The notes under the pieces: model-generated | Told to the model about the DNA's origin: nothing | Databases searched by the model: none | The model's input: the letters and a program-made list of their open reading frames with translations, nothing else | Source of the DNA: Bordetella parapertussis | GTDB taxonomy: Bacteria; Pseudomonadota; Gammaproteobacteria; Burkholderiales; Casimicrobiaceae | Assembly (NCBI GenBank): GCA_943331295.2 | Contig: CALQLA020000025.1 | Span: forward strand, 1 to 64,000 | Length of the DNA stretch: 64,000 nucleotides | Direction of reading: 5' to 3' | Part shown: positions 50,325 through 59,423 of the stretch, in pieces | Position numbering within the stretch: the stretch's first letter is position 1 | Layout: each line of letters opens with the position of its first letter | Translations under genes and position numbers: made by a program

Positions 50325-51812
50325 ATGTCAGCCACAACGCCCGTTCCCGTCGTTCCCACACTGAAGGACCCCGCGCTGCTGCGCAAGCTTGCGTATGTCG
50401 ACGGCCGCTGGATCGGCGCCGACGACGGCCGTACGATGCCCGTCACCAACCCGGCCACGGGCGTCCTGCTGGGCACCGCGCCGCTGATGGGCGGGAGCGA
50501 GACCCGGCGCGCGATCGAGGCCGCGAACGCGGCGTGGCCCGCCTGGCGCGCGAAGACCGCCAAGCAGCGCAGCGACATCCTGCGCCGGTGGCATGAGCTG
50601 CAGGTCGAGCACCGCGACGACCTCGCGCTGATCCTGACGAGCGAGCAGGGCAAGCCATTGGCGGAAGCGAAGGGCGAGATCACCATCGGCGCCGGCTACA
50701 CCGAATGGTTTGCCGAGGAAGCCCGGCGCGCCTACGGCGACGTGATCCCGACGATCGGCAACGATCGCCGGATCGTCGTGATCAAGGAGCCGGTCGGGGT
50801 GTGCGCCGCGATCACGCCGTGGAACTTCCCGTCGTCGATGATCACGCGCAAGGTGGCGCCGGGGCTCGCCGCCGGCTGCGTGATCGTGATCAAGCCGGCG
50901 GAGGCCACGCCGTTCTCGGCATTCGCGCTGGCCGAGCTCGCGCACCGCGCGGGCATGCCGCCGGGCGTCCTCAACGTGGTCACCGGCGACCCGCGCGCGA
51001 TCGGGGCCGAGCTGTGCGCGAATCCGCTGGTGAGGAAGCTCTCGTTCACCGGCTCCACCGCGACCGGCCGGCTGCTGATGCAGCAGGTCGCGCCGACGGT
51101 CAAGCGGCTGTCGCTGGAACTGGGCGGCAACGCGCCGTTCATCGTGTTCGACGACGCCGACATCGACGCCGCGGTCGAGGGCGCGATGATCTCGAAGTAC
51201 CGCAACGCCGGCCAGACCTGCGTCTGCGCGAACCGGCTGTTCGTCCACGACCGCGTCTACGACACGTTCGCGGCGAAGCTCGCCGCACAGGTCGGCGCGC
51301 TGAAAGTGGGTCCCGGGACCGAGCCGGGCGTGACCCAGGGCCCGCTGATCAATGCCGCGGCGCTCGCCAAGGTCGAGGACCATCTCGCCGACGCCGTCGG
51401 ACAGGGAGCGAAGGTCGCGACCGGCGGTCGGCGGCACGCGCTTGGCGGAACGTACTTCGAGCCCACCGTCCTCACCGATGTGCACGACGGCATGAAGATC
51501 TTCCGCGAGGAGACGTTCGGCCCGGTGGCGCCGCTGTTCCGCTTTTCGTCCGACGCCGAGGTGATCGAGCTCGCCAACCGCACCGAGTACGGGCTCGCGG
51601 CCTACTTCTATTCGCGCGACATCGGGCGGATCTGGCGCGTCGCGGAGGCGCTCGAGTACGGGATGGTCGGCGTCAACACCGGCCTCATCACCACCGAGGT
51701 GGCGCCGTTCGGCGGGGTCAAGCAGTCCGGCCTCGGCCGCGAGGGCTCGAAGTACGGGATCGACGAGTACCTCGAGATCAAGTACATCTGCATGGGCGGC
51801 ATCGACCGGTAA
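50325..51812 (+). CDS. gabD: NAD(P)-dependent succinate-semialdehyde dehydrogenase
   Basis: ITPWNFPSSMITRKVAPGLAAGC, LSLELGGNAPFIVFDDAD, GQTCVCANR. Confidence 0.92.
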   Translation: MSATTPVPVVPTLKDPALLRKLAYVDGRWIGADDGRTMPVTNPATGVLLGTAPLMGGSETRRAIEAANAAWPAWRAKTAKQRSDILRRWHELQVEHRDDLALILTSEQGKPLAEAKGEITIGAGYTEWFAEEARRAYGDVIPTIGNDRRIVVIKEPVGVCAAITPWNFPSSMITRKVAPGLAAGCVIVIKPAEATPFSAFALAELAHRAGMPPGVLNVVTGDPRAIGAELCANPLVRKLSFTGSTATGRLLMQQVAPTVKRLSLELGGNAPFIVFDDADIDAAVEGAMISKYRNAGQTCVCANRLFVHDRVYDTFAAKLAAQVGALKVGPGTEPGVTQGPLINAAALAKVEDHLADAVGQGAKVATGGRRHALGGTYFEPTVLTDVHDGMKIFREETFGPVAPLFRFSSDAEVIELANRTEYGLAAYFYSRDIGRIWRVAEALEYGMVGVNTGLITTEVAPFGGVKQSGLGREGSKYGIDEYLEIKYICMGGIDR

Positions 51813-52036
51813 CCGCGGGACCCGCGGCATCCGCGGATCCCGCGACGGGTCAGAACGTCGGCGCGGGCGCCTCGGGCTCGGCTGCCGGGGCCGGGAACTG
51901 TGCGGGCAGGTAGCCGCTGCCGGTGTCGGAAACCGCGGCCGGCGCGGCGCCGACGGAGGAATCCGGTTCGAAAATGTCGAATATTCACGCGCCGCGGCAC
52001 GCGTGCGAAGCGCCGCGCTTCGGCCGGCGCCCCGCG

Positions 52037-52693
52037 TTACCAGCCGGGCGGCGGCTTCTTGAGGATCGTGATGCTCCGCGCATCGACGGCGAGGTAGCCG
52101 CCGCCGACCAGGTCCTTCAGCAGACGGCTCACCATGTCGCGCGATGCGCCGATCCGGTCCGCAATGTCCTGCTGCGTGAGCTTCTCGCGCACCGCCAGCA
52201 CGCCGCCCTCCTCCTGCGCGAGGGCGAGCAGCAGGCGGACGAGGCGGCCGTAGACGTCCGACAGCGCGAGGCTCTTGATGTTCTCGGTAGCGAGCCGCGC
52301 GCGGTGGATCAGCTTCTCGACGAGGTGCAGCGCGAAGTCCGGATGCGCGAGGATGAATTCGCGGAAGTTCGCGCGCGACACCACGGCGCAGGTCGAGGGC
52401 TCCGTGGTGACGACCGACGCCGACCGCGGCGCGCCCGCCAGCGACATCTCGCCGACGTATTCGCCGGGGCCGTGGAAGTCGATGACGACCTCCTTGCCCG
52501 CCACGTTGCTCGCGTACACCTTAACCCTGCCGGTTACGATCACGTAGAGCGAGTCGCCTTCGTCGCCCTCGTTGATCAGCACCGCGTGCCGCGGAAACGC
52601 GCGCACCACGCCGGTGGCGGCGATCGCGCGCAGCATGCCTTCGGGCAGCGGCGCCAGCGGATCGGCCGGCGCCGCGGAGCGCGGGGTGGTCAT
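52037..52693 (-). CDS. Crp/Fnr family transcriptional regulator
   Basis: cNMP-binding region plus LTQQDIADRIGASRDMVSRLLKDL HTH. Confidence 0.92.
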   Translation of the reverse strand: MTTPRSAAPADPLAPLPEGMLRAIAATGVVRAFPRHAVLINEGDEGDSLYVIVTGRVKVYASNVAGKEVVIDFHGPGEYVGEMSLAGAPRSASVVTTEPSTCAVVSRANFREFILAHPDFALHLVEKLIHRARLATENIKSLALSDVYGRLVRLLLALAQEEGGVLAVREKLTQQDIADRIGASRDMVSRLLKDLVGGGYLAVDARSITILKKPPPGW

Positions 52694-52765
52694 GCGTGTG
52701 CCGGGGCGGCCGGGTTGGCGTGGCCGCGGCTTGCGTAGTCTGCAATGTGTTTCCCCACGGCCGGA

Positions 52766-54016
52766 TCAGTCGAACTTGCGGATGTCGTCGATGACCTTGC
52801 CGTCGTTCGGCAGCTCGCCGGGCGCGCGGAAGACCACCTCGCCGCGGAGCTTCGTGACCTCGCGGATCGACGCGACGATCGCGTCCGCGTGCGACGACGC
52901 GGTGGTCGGCAACTCGACGTGCAACGTCATCCGGTCGCCGCCGTCGGCGTTGTCGACGACGAGCCGTGCCCGCGCGATCTCGGGGTGGCGGGCGACGATC
53001 GCCGCCACCTGCGACGGGTGGACGAACAGGCCCTTGATCTTGGTGGTCTGGTCGGCGCGACCCAGCCAGCCCTTGATCCGCGCATTGGTGCGGCCGCAGG
53101 GACTCTGCCCCGGCAGGAACGCCGACAGGTCGCCGGTGCCGAAGCGGACCAGCGGATACTCGTCGTTGACGAGCAGCGTGACGACGACCTCGCCGACCTC
53201 GCCCGGCGCCACGGGATCGCCGGTGCCGGGCCGCACGATCTCGACCAGCACGTTCTCGTCCAGCACGAGGCCGGCGTGGGCGCCCGTCTCGTACGCGATC
53301 ACGCCGACGTCGGCGGTCGCGTACGCCTGGTAGCCCGCGATTCCGCGCGCGCGCAGCAGGTCGCGCGTCGCCGGCAGGAAGGCCTCGCCCGACACCAGCG
53401 CCTTCGTGAGGCTGGGCAGCGGCACGCCGAGCTCGTCCGCCTTTTCAAGGATGATCCTGAGGAACGACGGCGTGCCGACGTAGCCGGCGGGCTGCAGTTC
53501 GGCGATCGCCTGCACCTGCTGCTCGGTCTGGCCGGTGCCGCCCGGGAACACGGTGCAGCCCAGCGCGTGCGCCCCGGTCTCCAGCATCGAGCCCGCGGGC
53601 GTGAAGTGGTACGAGAACGTGTTGTGGACGAGATCGCCGGCGCGAAAGCCGGCGGCATGCAGCGGGCGCGCGAACCGCCAGTGGTCGGCGCGGCGGCCTT
53701 CGGGTTCGTAGATCGGGCCGGGGGAAGCGAACACGCGCGTCGGCCCCGCGACGCCACGCCCCCACTGGCTCGCCGCGAAGCCGCCGAACGGCCGGCTCGC
53801 CTTCTGCAGTTCGAGCAGCTCCGACTTCCGCGTTACGGGGATCGCCGCCAGCGCGGCGCGGGTCGTGACCGCCGCCGGGTCGACGGCGGCCAGGATTCGC
53901 GCGAACGCGGGCGCGTTGGCCTTCGCATAGGCTATCCGTCCCGGCAACTGGCGCAGCAGTTCGCGCTCGCGCACTTCCGGGTCGCGGATCTCGAGGGTGT
54001 CGAAATAGTCGGGCAT
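52766..54016 (-). CDS. Phenylacetate-CoA ligase (PaaK-like) family protein
   Basis: AMP-binding C-terminal GWLGRADQTTKIKGLFVHPSQV. Confidence 0.88.
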   Translation of the reverse strand: MPDYFDTLEIRDPEVRERELLRQLPGRIAYAKANAPAFARILAAVDPAAVTTRAALAAIPVTRKSELLELQKASRPFGGFAASQWGRGVAGPTRVFASPGPIYEPEGRRADHWRFARPLHAAGFRAGDLVHNTFSYHFTPAGSMLETGAHALGCTVFPGGTGQTEQQVQAIAELQPAGYVGTPSFLRIILEKADELGVPLPSLTKALVSGEAFLPATRDLLRARGIAGYQAYATADVGVIAYETGAHAGLVLDENVLVEIVRPGTGDPVAPGEVGEVVVTLLVNDEYPLVRFGTGDLSAFLPGQSPCGRTNARIKGWLGRADQTTKIKGLFVHPSQVAAIVARHPEIARARLVVDNADGGDRMTLHVELPTTASSHADAIVASIREVTKLRGEVVFRAPGELPNDGKVIDDIRKFD

Positions 54017-54047
54017 CGGTGTCGCTCCGGCGGTCGGAGAAGGGTTT

Positions 54048-54165
54048 CGTAGCCTGGCGTCGAGCGAAGGCGAAACCCGGGGGCTATCGTGGCAACAGGC
54101 TGATGGGTGATGGACGCAACGGCGACATCCACCCGGGTTTCGCTCCGCTCAACGCCGGGCTACGG
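54048..54165. repeat. Long-arm inverted repeat of the GTAGCCCGG family
   Basis: gtagcctggcgtcgagcgaaggcgaaacccggg ... cccgggtttcgctccgctcaacgccgggctac. Confidence 0.88.
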
Positions 54166-54171
54166 AAATCC

Positions 54172-55002
54172 TCAGGCCAGCCAGCGCTTCCGGCGGCGGT
54201 AGTGCTTGACGTCGCGGAAGCTCTTGCGGCCGGCGGAGGACAACCCGAGGTAGAACTCCTTCACGTCCTCGTTCGACGCGAGGTCCGCGGCCTCGCCGTC
54301 CATCACGACGCGGCCGTTCTCCAGGATGTAGCCGTAGTCGGCGTAGCGCAGCGCGACGGTGGTGTTCTGCTCGGCGAGCAGGAACGACACGCGCTCCTTC
54401 GAGTTCAGGTCGCGGACGATCTCGAAGATCTCCTCGACGATCTGCGGCGCGAGGCCCATCGACGGCTCGTCCAGCAGGATCATCGACGGCGCCGCCATCA
54501 GCGCGCGGCCGACGGCCGTCATCTGCTGCTCGCCGCCCGACGTGTACCCCGACTGGCTCGAGCGCCGCGTCTTGAGGCGCGGGAAGTAGTGATAGACCTT
54601 CTCCAGCGCCCGCCCCACCTCGGCGCGCGAAACCTTCCGGGTGAAGGCGCCGGTGAGCAGGTTCTCCTCGACGGTGAGGTGCGAGAAGCAGTGGCGGCCC
54701 TCCATCACCTGGCACACGCCCATCCGCACCAGCTCGTTGGTGGTGAGCTGGTCGACGCGCCGGCCCTCGAATTCGATCGTGCCCTTGGTCACGTCGCCGC
54801 GCTCGGCCGAGAGCAGGTTCGAGATGGCCTTGAGCGTGGTGCTCTTGCCCGCGCCGTTGGCGCCCAGCAGCGCGACGATCCGCCCCTGCGGCACCTCGAG
54901 CGACACGCCCTTCAGCACGAGGATCACGTGGTCGTAGATGACCTCGATGTTGTTGACCGACAGGTACGGCTTCGCGGTCGCGGCTTGGGGTTCGGCGGTC
55001 AT
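54172..55002 (-). CDS. livF: Branched-chain amino acid type ABC transporter ATP-binding protein (LivF-like)
   Basis: LLGANGAGKSTTLKAISNLL; SGGEQQMTAVGRALM. Confidence 0.88.
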   Translation of the reverse strand: MTAEPQAATAKPYLSVNNIEVIYDHVILVLKGVSLEVPQGRIVALLGANGAGKSTTLKAISNLLSAERGDVTKGTIEFEGRRVDQLTTNELVRMGVCQVMEGRHCFSHLTVEENLLTGAFTRKVSRAEVGRALEKVYHYFPRLKTRRSSQSGYTSGGEQQMTAVGRALMAAPSMILLDEPSMGLAPQIVEEIFEIVRDLNSKERVSFLLAEQNTTVALRYADYGYILENGRVVMDGEAADLASNEDVKEFYLGLSSAGRKSFRDVKHYRRRKRWLA

Positions 55003-55111
55003 GGGCACGGGGATTGCGTATGGGTGGGCGGCAGGCTCGCGTGAAGGCCGGCGGCGACGGCCTTCACGCCAACCCTCTCCCGGTCGGGAGAGGGCCGGGC
55101 GTTGCGGCGGG

Positions 55112-56425
55112 TCAGCCTTCCTTCGCGCAGTCGCGCAGCGGGATCTTCTTTTCCGCCGCGTACTTGGCGGCGGATTCCTCGACCATCTTGCGGACGAACT
55201 CGCGGTCGCCGGCCATGAACGGCGTCACGGCCTTGAACCCGGTACCGTCCCAGACCTGGAACTTGACCATGCCCGAGCCTTCGTGATCGAGGCAGCTCGT
55301 CCTGATCGGGGGGAAGAGGCCGGCGGCGCCCAGTTCCTTCAGCCGGGCATCCGTCAGGTTGATGTGCTCGAGGCCCCAGCGCACCTGCTCGGGGGTCATC
55401 ACCTTGCCCTTGCCGAACTTCGCCTGCGCGGCGCGGATCGCCTCGGTGATGATGATGCCGTAGGAGACGCCGCGCGTGTGGTAGATCGTGCCCTGCCGCG
55501 ACGGGTCCTCGAGGTTGCCCTTGCCGGCGCCGTAGACCTTGGTCTTGATGTCCTGCATCACCGGGAAGTTGGTGCCCGACGCCGAGAACGCCGCGCTGAC
55601 GTAGCCCTTCGCGGCATCGCCGGCGGGGATCACGTCTTCCTCGGAGCCCGCCCACCAGACGCCCAGCACCTTCTCGCGCGGATAGCCGGTCTTGGCCGCG
55701 GTCTTCAGCGCGACGGTGTTCATCACGCCGAAGCCCCACAGGATCACGTAGTCGGGCTTGGCCTGCCGGATCTGCAGCCACTGCGATTCCTGCGTCTGCC
55801 CGGGCGGCGTGATGGGCAGCTTCAGCACATCGAAGCCGACCTTCGCGGCCAGCCCGTCGAGGACGGGGATCGGCTCCTTGCCGTACGCGGAGTCGTGGTA
55901 CAGGAACGCGATCTTCTTGCCCTTCAGCTTGTCGAGGCCGCCCGACTTCTCGCCGAGGTAGGCGACCATCGCCGCGACCTGGTCCCAGTACGTGGTGCCG
56001 AGCGGGAACACCCAGTCGAACACGCGGCCGTCGGCCGAGTTGCCGAGGCCGTAGCCGAACGTGGTCATCGGGATCTTGTCCTGCGCGACCCGGTCGAACA
56101 GCCCGTAGGCGATGCCGGTGGACAGCGGGTCGACCGTCGACGCGCCGCCGTTCTTCTTCTTGAGCCGCTCGTAGCACTCGACGCCCTTCGACGCGTTGTA
56201 CTCGGTCTCGCACTCCTCCCACTTCAGCTTGACGCCGTTGATGCCGCCGGTGAGGTTGACGAGCGTCCAGTAGTCGATGGCGCCGCCGAAGTAGCCCGAG
56301 CCGCCGGCGGCGTAGGGGCCGACGCGGTACGACAGGACGGGGATGAACTGCTCGTTCTGCGCCGACGCGGCGGACGCCGCGGTGAGCAGCGCGAGGCCGA
56401 GCAGGGCCGACTTGATCGCTTTCAT
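55112..56425 (-). CDS. ABC transporter substrate-binding protein (Liv type)
   Basis: Signal peptide and Peripla_BP_6-like sequence. Confidence 0.9.
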   Translation of the reverse strand: MKAIKSALLGLALLTAASAASAQNEQFIPVLSYRVGPYAAGGSGYFGGAIDYWTLVNLTGGINGVKLKWEECETEYNASKGVECYERLKKKNGGASTVDPLSTGIAYGLFDRVAQDKIPMTTFGYGLGNSADGRVFDWVFPLGTTYWDQVAAMVAYLGEKSGGLDKLKGKKIAFLYHDSAYGKEPIPVLDGLAAKVGFDVLKLPITPPGQTQESQWLQIRQAKPDYVILWGFGVMNTVALKTAAKTGYPREKVLGVWWAGSEEDVIPAGDAAKGYVSAAFSASGTNFPVMQDIKTKVYGAGKGNLEDPSRQGTIYHTRGVSYGIIITEAIRAAQAKFGKGKVMTPEQVRWGLEHINLTDARLKELGAAGLFPPIRTSCLDHEGSGMVKFQVWDGTGFKAVTPFMAGDREFVRKMVEESAAKYAAEKKIPLRDCAKEG

Positions 56426-56563
56426 TGGTGCTCCTCCTGAGAAATCATCTTGCTCGAGCCGCCGGGTCCCGGCAGCGCTTTCCTGGTGCACAACCAAAGG
56501 CTCTTGGTTACCGCAAAGTGTAACTCCGGGAATGCCTTGCGCGACGGCTGTTGCGTCGCACCA

Positions 56564-57640
56564 TCAGTGTGGAAACGGCCACAGCCGGAGCTTTTCCTTG
56601 CCGATCTGCCACAGCCGGGCAAGCCCGTGCGGCTCCACGATCAGGAAGAAGATGATGAGGCCGCCGAAGACCATCAGCTCCAGGTTCGAGATCGCGCTTT
56701 CCACGATGTGCAGCCCGAGCGTCGCGTCGAGGAAGCGCACGCTGACGGAAAGGACGACCGGCATCAGCGTGATGAACGCGCTGCCGAGGAACGACCCCAG
56801 CACGGTGCCGACGCCGCCGATGATCACCATGAACAGGATCCGGAACGACAGGTCGAGGCTGTAGGCCTCGGGCTCGACGGTGCCGAGGTAGGCGAAGGCG
56901 AACAGCGCGCCGGCGACGCCGCAGTAGAACGAGCTGACCGCGAACGCCAGGAGCTTCGCGCGCATCAGGCGGATGCCGATCACCTCGGCGGCGACGTCCA
57001 TGTCGCGCACCGCCATCCAGGAGCGGCCGGTGTTGCCGCGGGCCATGTTCTTCGCCGCGAGCGCCATCAGCACGACGATGGTCAGCACCAGCAGGTATTT
57101 CGACGTCGGCGTGTTGAACGCGTAGCCGAGGATGACGATCGGCTGCGCGGTGATCACGCCCGACGAGCTGTAGTTGGTGATCCAGCCCACCTTGGTCAGG
57201 AACCACAGGATGAAGAACTGCGCCGCCAGCGTCGCCACGGCGAGGTAGAAGCCACGGATGCGCAGGCTGGGGAGGCCGAACAGGATGCCCACCAGCGCGG
57301 ACATCAGCCCGCCGCCGACGAACGCGAGCAGCACGGGCATCCCGGGCACGCGCAGCATGAAGTTGTACGACGCGAAGGCGCCGACCGCCATGAACGCCGC
57401 GGTGCCGAGCGACAGCTGCCCGGCGTACCCGGTGAGGATGTTGAGGCCGAGCGCGGCGAGCGACAGGATCAGGAACGGGATCAGGATCGCCGAGAACACG
57501 TACTGCGACGCGACGAACGGCACCACGACGAACGCCAGCAGCAGCACCACGGCGATCCCGATCCGGTCCTGGAGGATCGGGAAGATCGCCGAGTCGGCGG
57601 CGTAGGACGCCTTGAACTGGCCTGCTTCTCGGTAGAACAT
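56564..57640 (-). CDS. livM: Branched-chain amino acid type ABC permease (LivM-like)
   Basis: GLNILTGYAGQLSLGTAAFMAVGAF. Confidence 0.9.
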   Translation of the reverse strand: MFYREAGQFKASYAADSAIFPILQDRIGIAVVLLLAFVVVPFVASQYVFSAILIPFLILSLAALGLNILTGYAGQLSLGTAAFMAVGAFASYNFMLRVPGMPVLLAFVGGGLMSALVGILFGLPSLRIRGFYLAVATLAAQFFILWFLTKVGWITNYSSSGVITAQPIVILGYAFNTPTSKYLLVLTIVVLMALAAKNMARGNTGRSWMAVRDMDVAAEVIGIRLMRAKLLAFAVSSFYCGVAGALFAFAYLGTVEPEAYSLDLSFRILFMVIIGGVGTVLGSFLGSAFITLMPVVLSVSVRFLDATLGLHIVESAISNLELMVFGGLIIFFLIVEPHGLARLWQIGKEKLRLWPFPH

Positions 57641-57691
57641 CGGGGGCGGTCGCTTCGGGTCGTTGGCGGGTGGGCGTGCGGGAACTGCGCG

Positions 57692-58585
57692 CTAGATGCG
57701 CCGGATGATCTTTTCGCCGAAGAGGCCCTCGGGCCGCACCAGCAGGAACACGAGCGCCAGCACGTACGGGAACCAGCCTTCGATCCCGCCGCCGACGTAC
57801 GGGCCGAGGTAGACCTCGGCCAGCTTTTCCGACGCGCCGATGATGAGGCCGCCGACGATGGCGCCGGGGACGGACTCGAACCCGCCCAGGATCAGCACCG
57901 GCAGCGCCTTCAGCGCGACGAAGGTGAGCGCGAACTGGACGCCGTTGCGCGCACCCCACAGGAGGCCCGCGACCAGCGCGACGGCGCCGGCCACGCCCCA
58001 GACGATCGCCCAGATCTGCTGCAGCGGGATGCCGACCGCCAGCGCCGCCTGGTGATCGTCGGCCACCGCGCGCAGCGCGCGGCCGATCCGTGTGCGGCTG
58101 AAGAACACGGCGAGCACGGCGACGAGCAGCGCCGCGACGCCGGCGGCCGCGAAGTCGAACTTCGAGATGTTCATCCCGGTGGCGTCCGAGATCCACTGGA
58201 TCGGCTCGTCCTGCAGGCCGAGGTCGAGACCGCGGACGTTGGCGCCCCACACCATCTGCGCGAGGCCCTCGATGAAGAACGAGAGCCCGATCGTGGCCAT
58301 GAACAGCGTGATCTGCGGCTGGTTGACGAGCGGGCGCAGCACCACGCGCTCGATCACCAGCGCCAGCACCACCATCGCCGCCAGCGTGGCCGGCAGCGCC
58401 AGCCAGAACGGCAGCCCCTGCTCCTGAAAGCCGACGAAGGTGAGCGCCGCGAAGAACACCAGCGCGCCCTGGGCGAAGTTGAACACGCCGGAGGCCTTGT
58501 AGATCAGCACGAATCCCAGCGCGACGAGCGAGTACATGACCCCCGAGAGGAGCCCGCCGATCAGCACTTCGAAGAAGAAAGACAT
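57692..58585 (-). CDS. livH: Branched-chain amino acid type ABC permease (LivH-like)
   Basis: GVMYSLVALGFVLIYKASGVFNFAQGALV. Confidence 0.9.
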   Translation of the reverse strand: MSFFFEVLIGGLLSGVMYSLVALGFVLIYKASGVFNFAQGALVFFAALTFVGFQEQGLPFWLALPATLAAMVVLALVIERVVLRPLVNQPQITLFMATIGLSFFIEGLAQMVWGANVRGLDLGLQDEPIQWISDATGMNISKFDFAAAGVAALLVAVLAVFFSRTRIGRALRAVADDHQAALAVGIPLQQIWAIVWGVAGAVALVAGLLWGARNGVQFALTFVALKALPVLILGGFESVPGAIVGGLIIGASEKLAEVYLGPYVGGGIEGWFPYVLALVFLLVRPEGLFGEKIIRRI

Positions 58586-58625
58586 TTCGCGTTCTGTCCG
58601 TGTCCGGTGCGGGGCGGCGGGCGCC

Positions 58626-59417
58626 TCAGTGCGCGACGCCGAGGTAGGCGTCGATCACCGCCTGGTTGGTGCGCACCTCGTCCGGTGTGCCGTCGCCGAT
58701 TTTCTTGCCGTAGTCCAGCACGACGACCCGGTCGGAGATGTCCATCACGACGCCCATGTCGTGCTCGATCAGCACGATCGTCGTGCCGTACTGCTCGTTG
58801 ACGTCGAGGATGAAGCGGCACATGTCCTGCTTTTCCTCGACGTTCATCCCGGCCATCGGCTCGTCCAGCAGCAGCAGCGTCGGCTCCGCGGCCAGCGCCC
58901 GCGCCAGCTCGACGCGCTTCTGCAGCCCGTAGGGCAGGCGGCCGACCGGCGTCTTGCGGATGTGCTGGATCTCGAGGAAGTCGATGACGGCCTCCACCTT
59001 CTCGCGCTGCGCGTACTCCTCGCGGCGGGCGCGGCCGACCCACAGCGCCTGCTCGAGGAAGCTCGCCTTCATCTTCAGGTTGCGGCCGGTCATGATGTTG
59101 TCCAGCACCGACATGCTCTTGAACAGCGCGATGTTCTGGAACGTCCGCGCGATGCCGTGCGTCGCGGCGTCGTGCGTGTTCATGTTGCGGCGGACGCGGC
59201 CGCGGAACCAGATCGACCCCTGCTGCGGATGATAGACGCCATTGATCACGTTGAGCATCGAGCTCTTGCCCGCGCCGTTGGGACCGATGATCGCGCGCAC
59301 CTCGTGCTCGCGGACGTCGAAGCTGATGTCGGTGAGCGCCTTCACCCCGCCGAACTGCAGCGAGATGTTCTCGAGCTTCAGGATCGTGTCGCCGATCGTG
59401 CGCGTGGCAGCTGTCAT
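58626..59417 (-). CDS. livG: Branched-chain amino acid type ABC ATP-binding protein (LivG-like)
   Basis: IIGPNGAGKSSMLNVINGVY; IEHDMGVVMDISDRVVVLDYG. Confidence 0.9.
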   Translation of the reverse strand: MTAATRTIGDTILKLENISLQFGGVKALTDISFDVREHEVRAIIGPNGAGKSSMLNVINGVYHPQQGSIWFRGRVRRNMNTHDAATHGIARTFQNIALFKSMSVLDNIMTGRNLKMKASFLEQALWVGRARREEYAQREKVEAVIDFLEIQHIRKTPVGRLPYGLQKRVELARALAAEPTLLLLDEPMAGMNVEEKQDMCRFILDVNEQYGTTIVLIEHDMGVVMDISDRVVVLDYGKKIGDGTPDEVRTNQAVIDAYLGVAH

Positions 59418-59423
59418 GGGGGT

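Noticed and set aside
51849-51985. Short minus-strand frame IFDIFEPDSSVGAAPAAVSDTGSGYLPAQFPAPAAEPEAPAPTF* between gabD and the Crp/Fnr gene
   Set aside because: No start codon and preceded by a stop; too short and low-complexity to call
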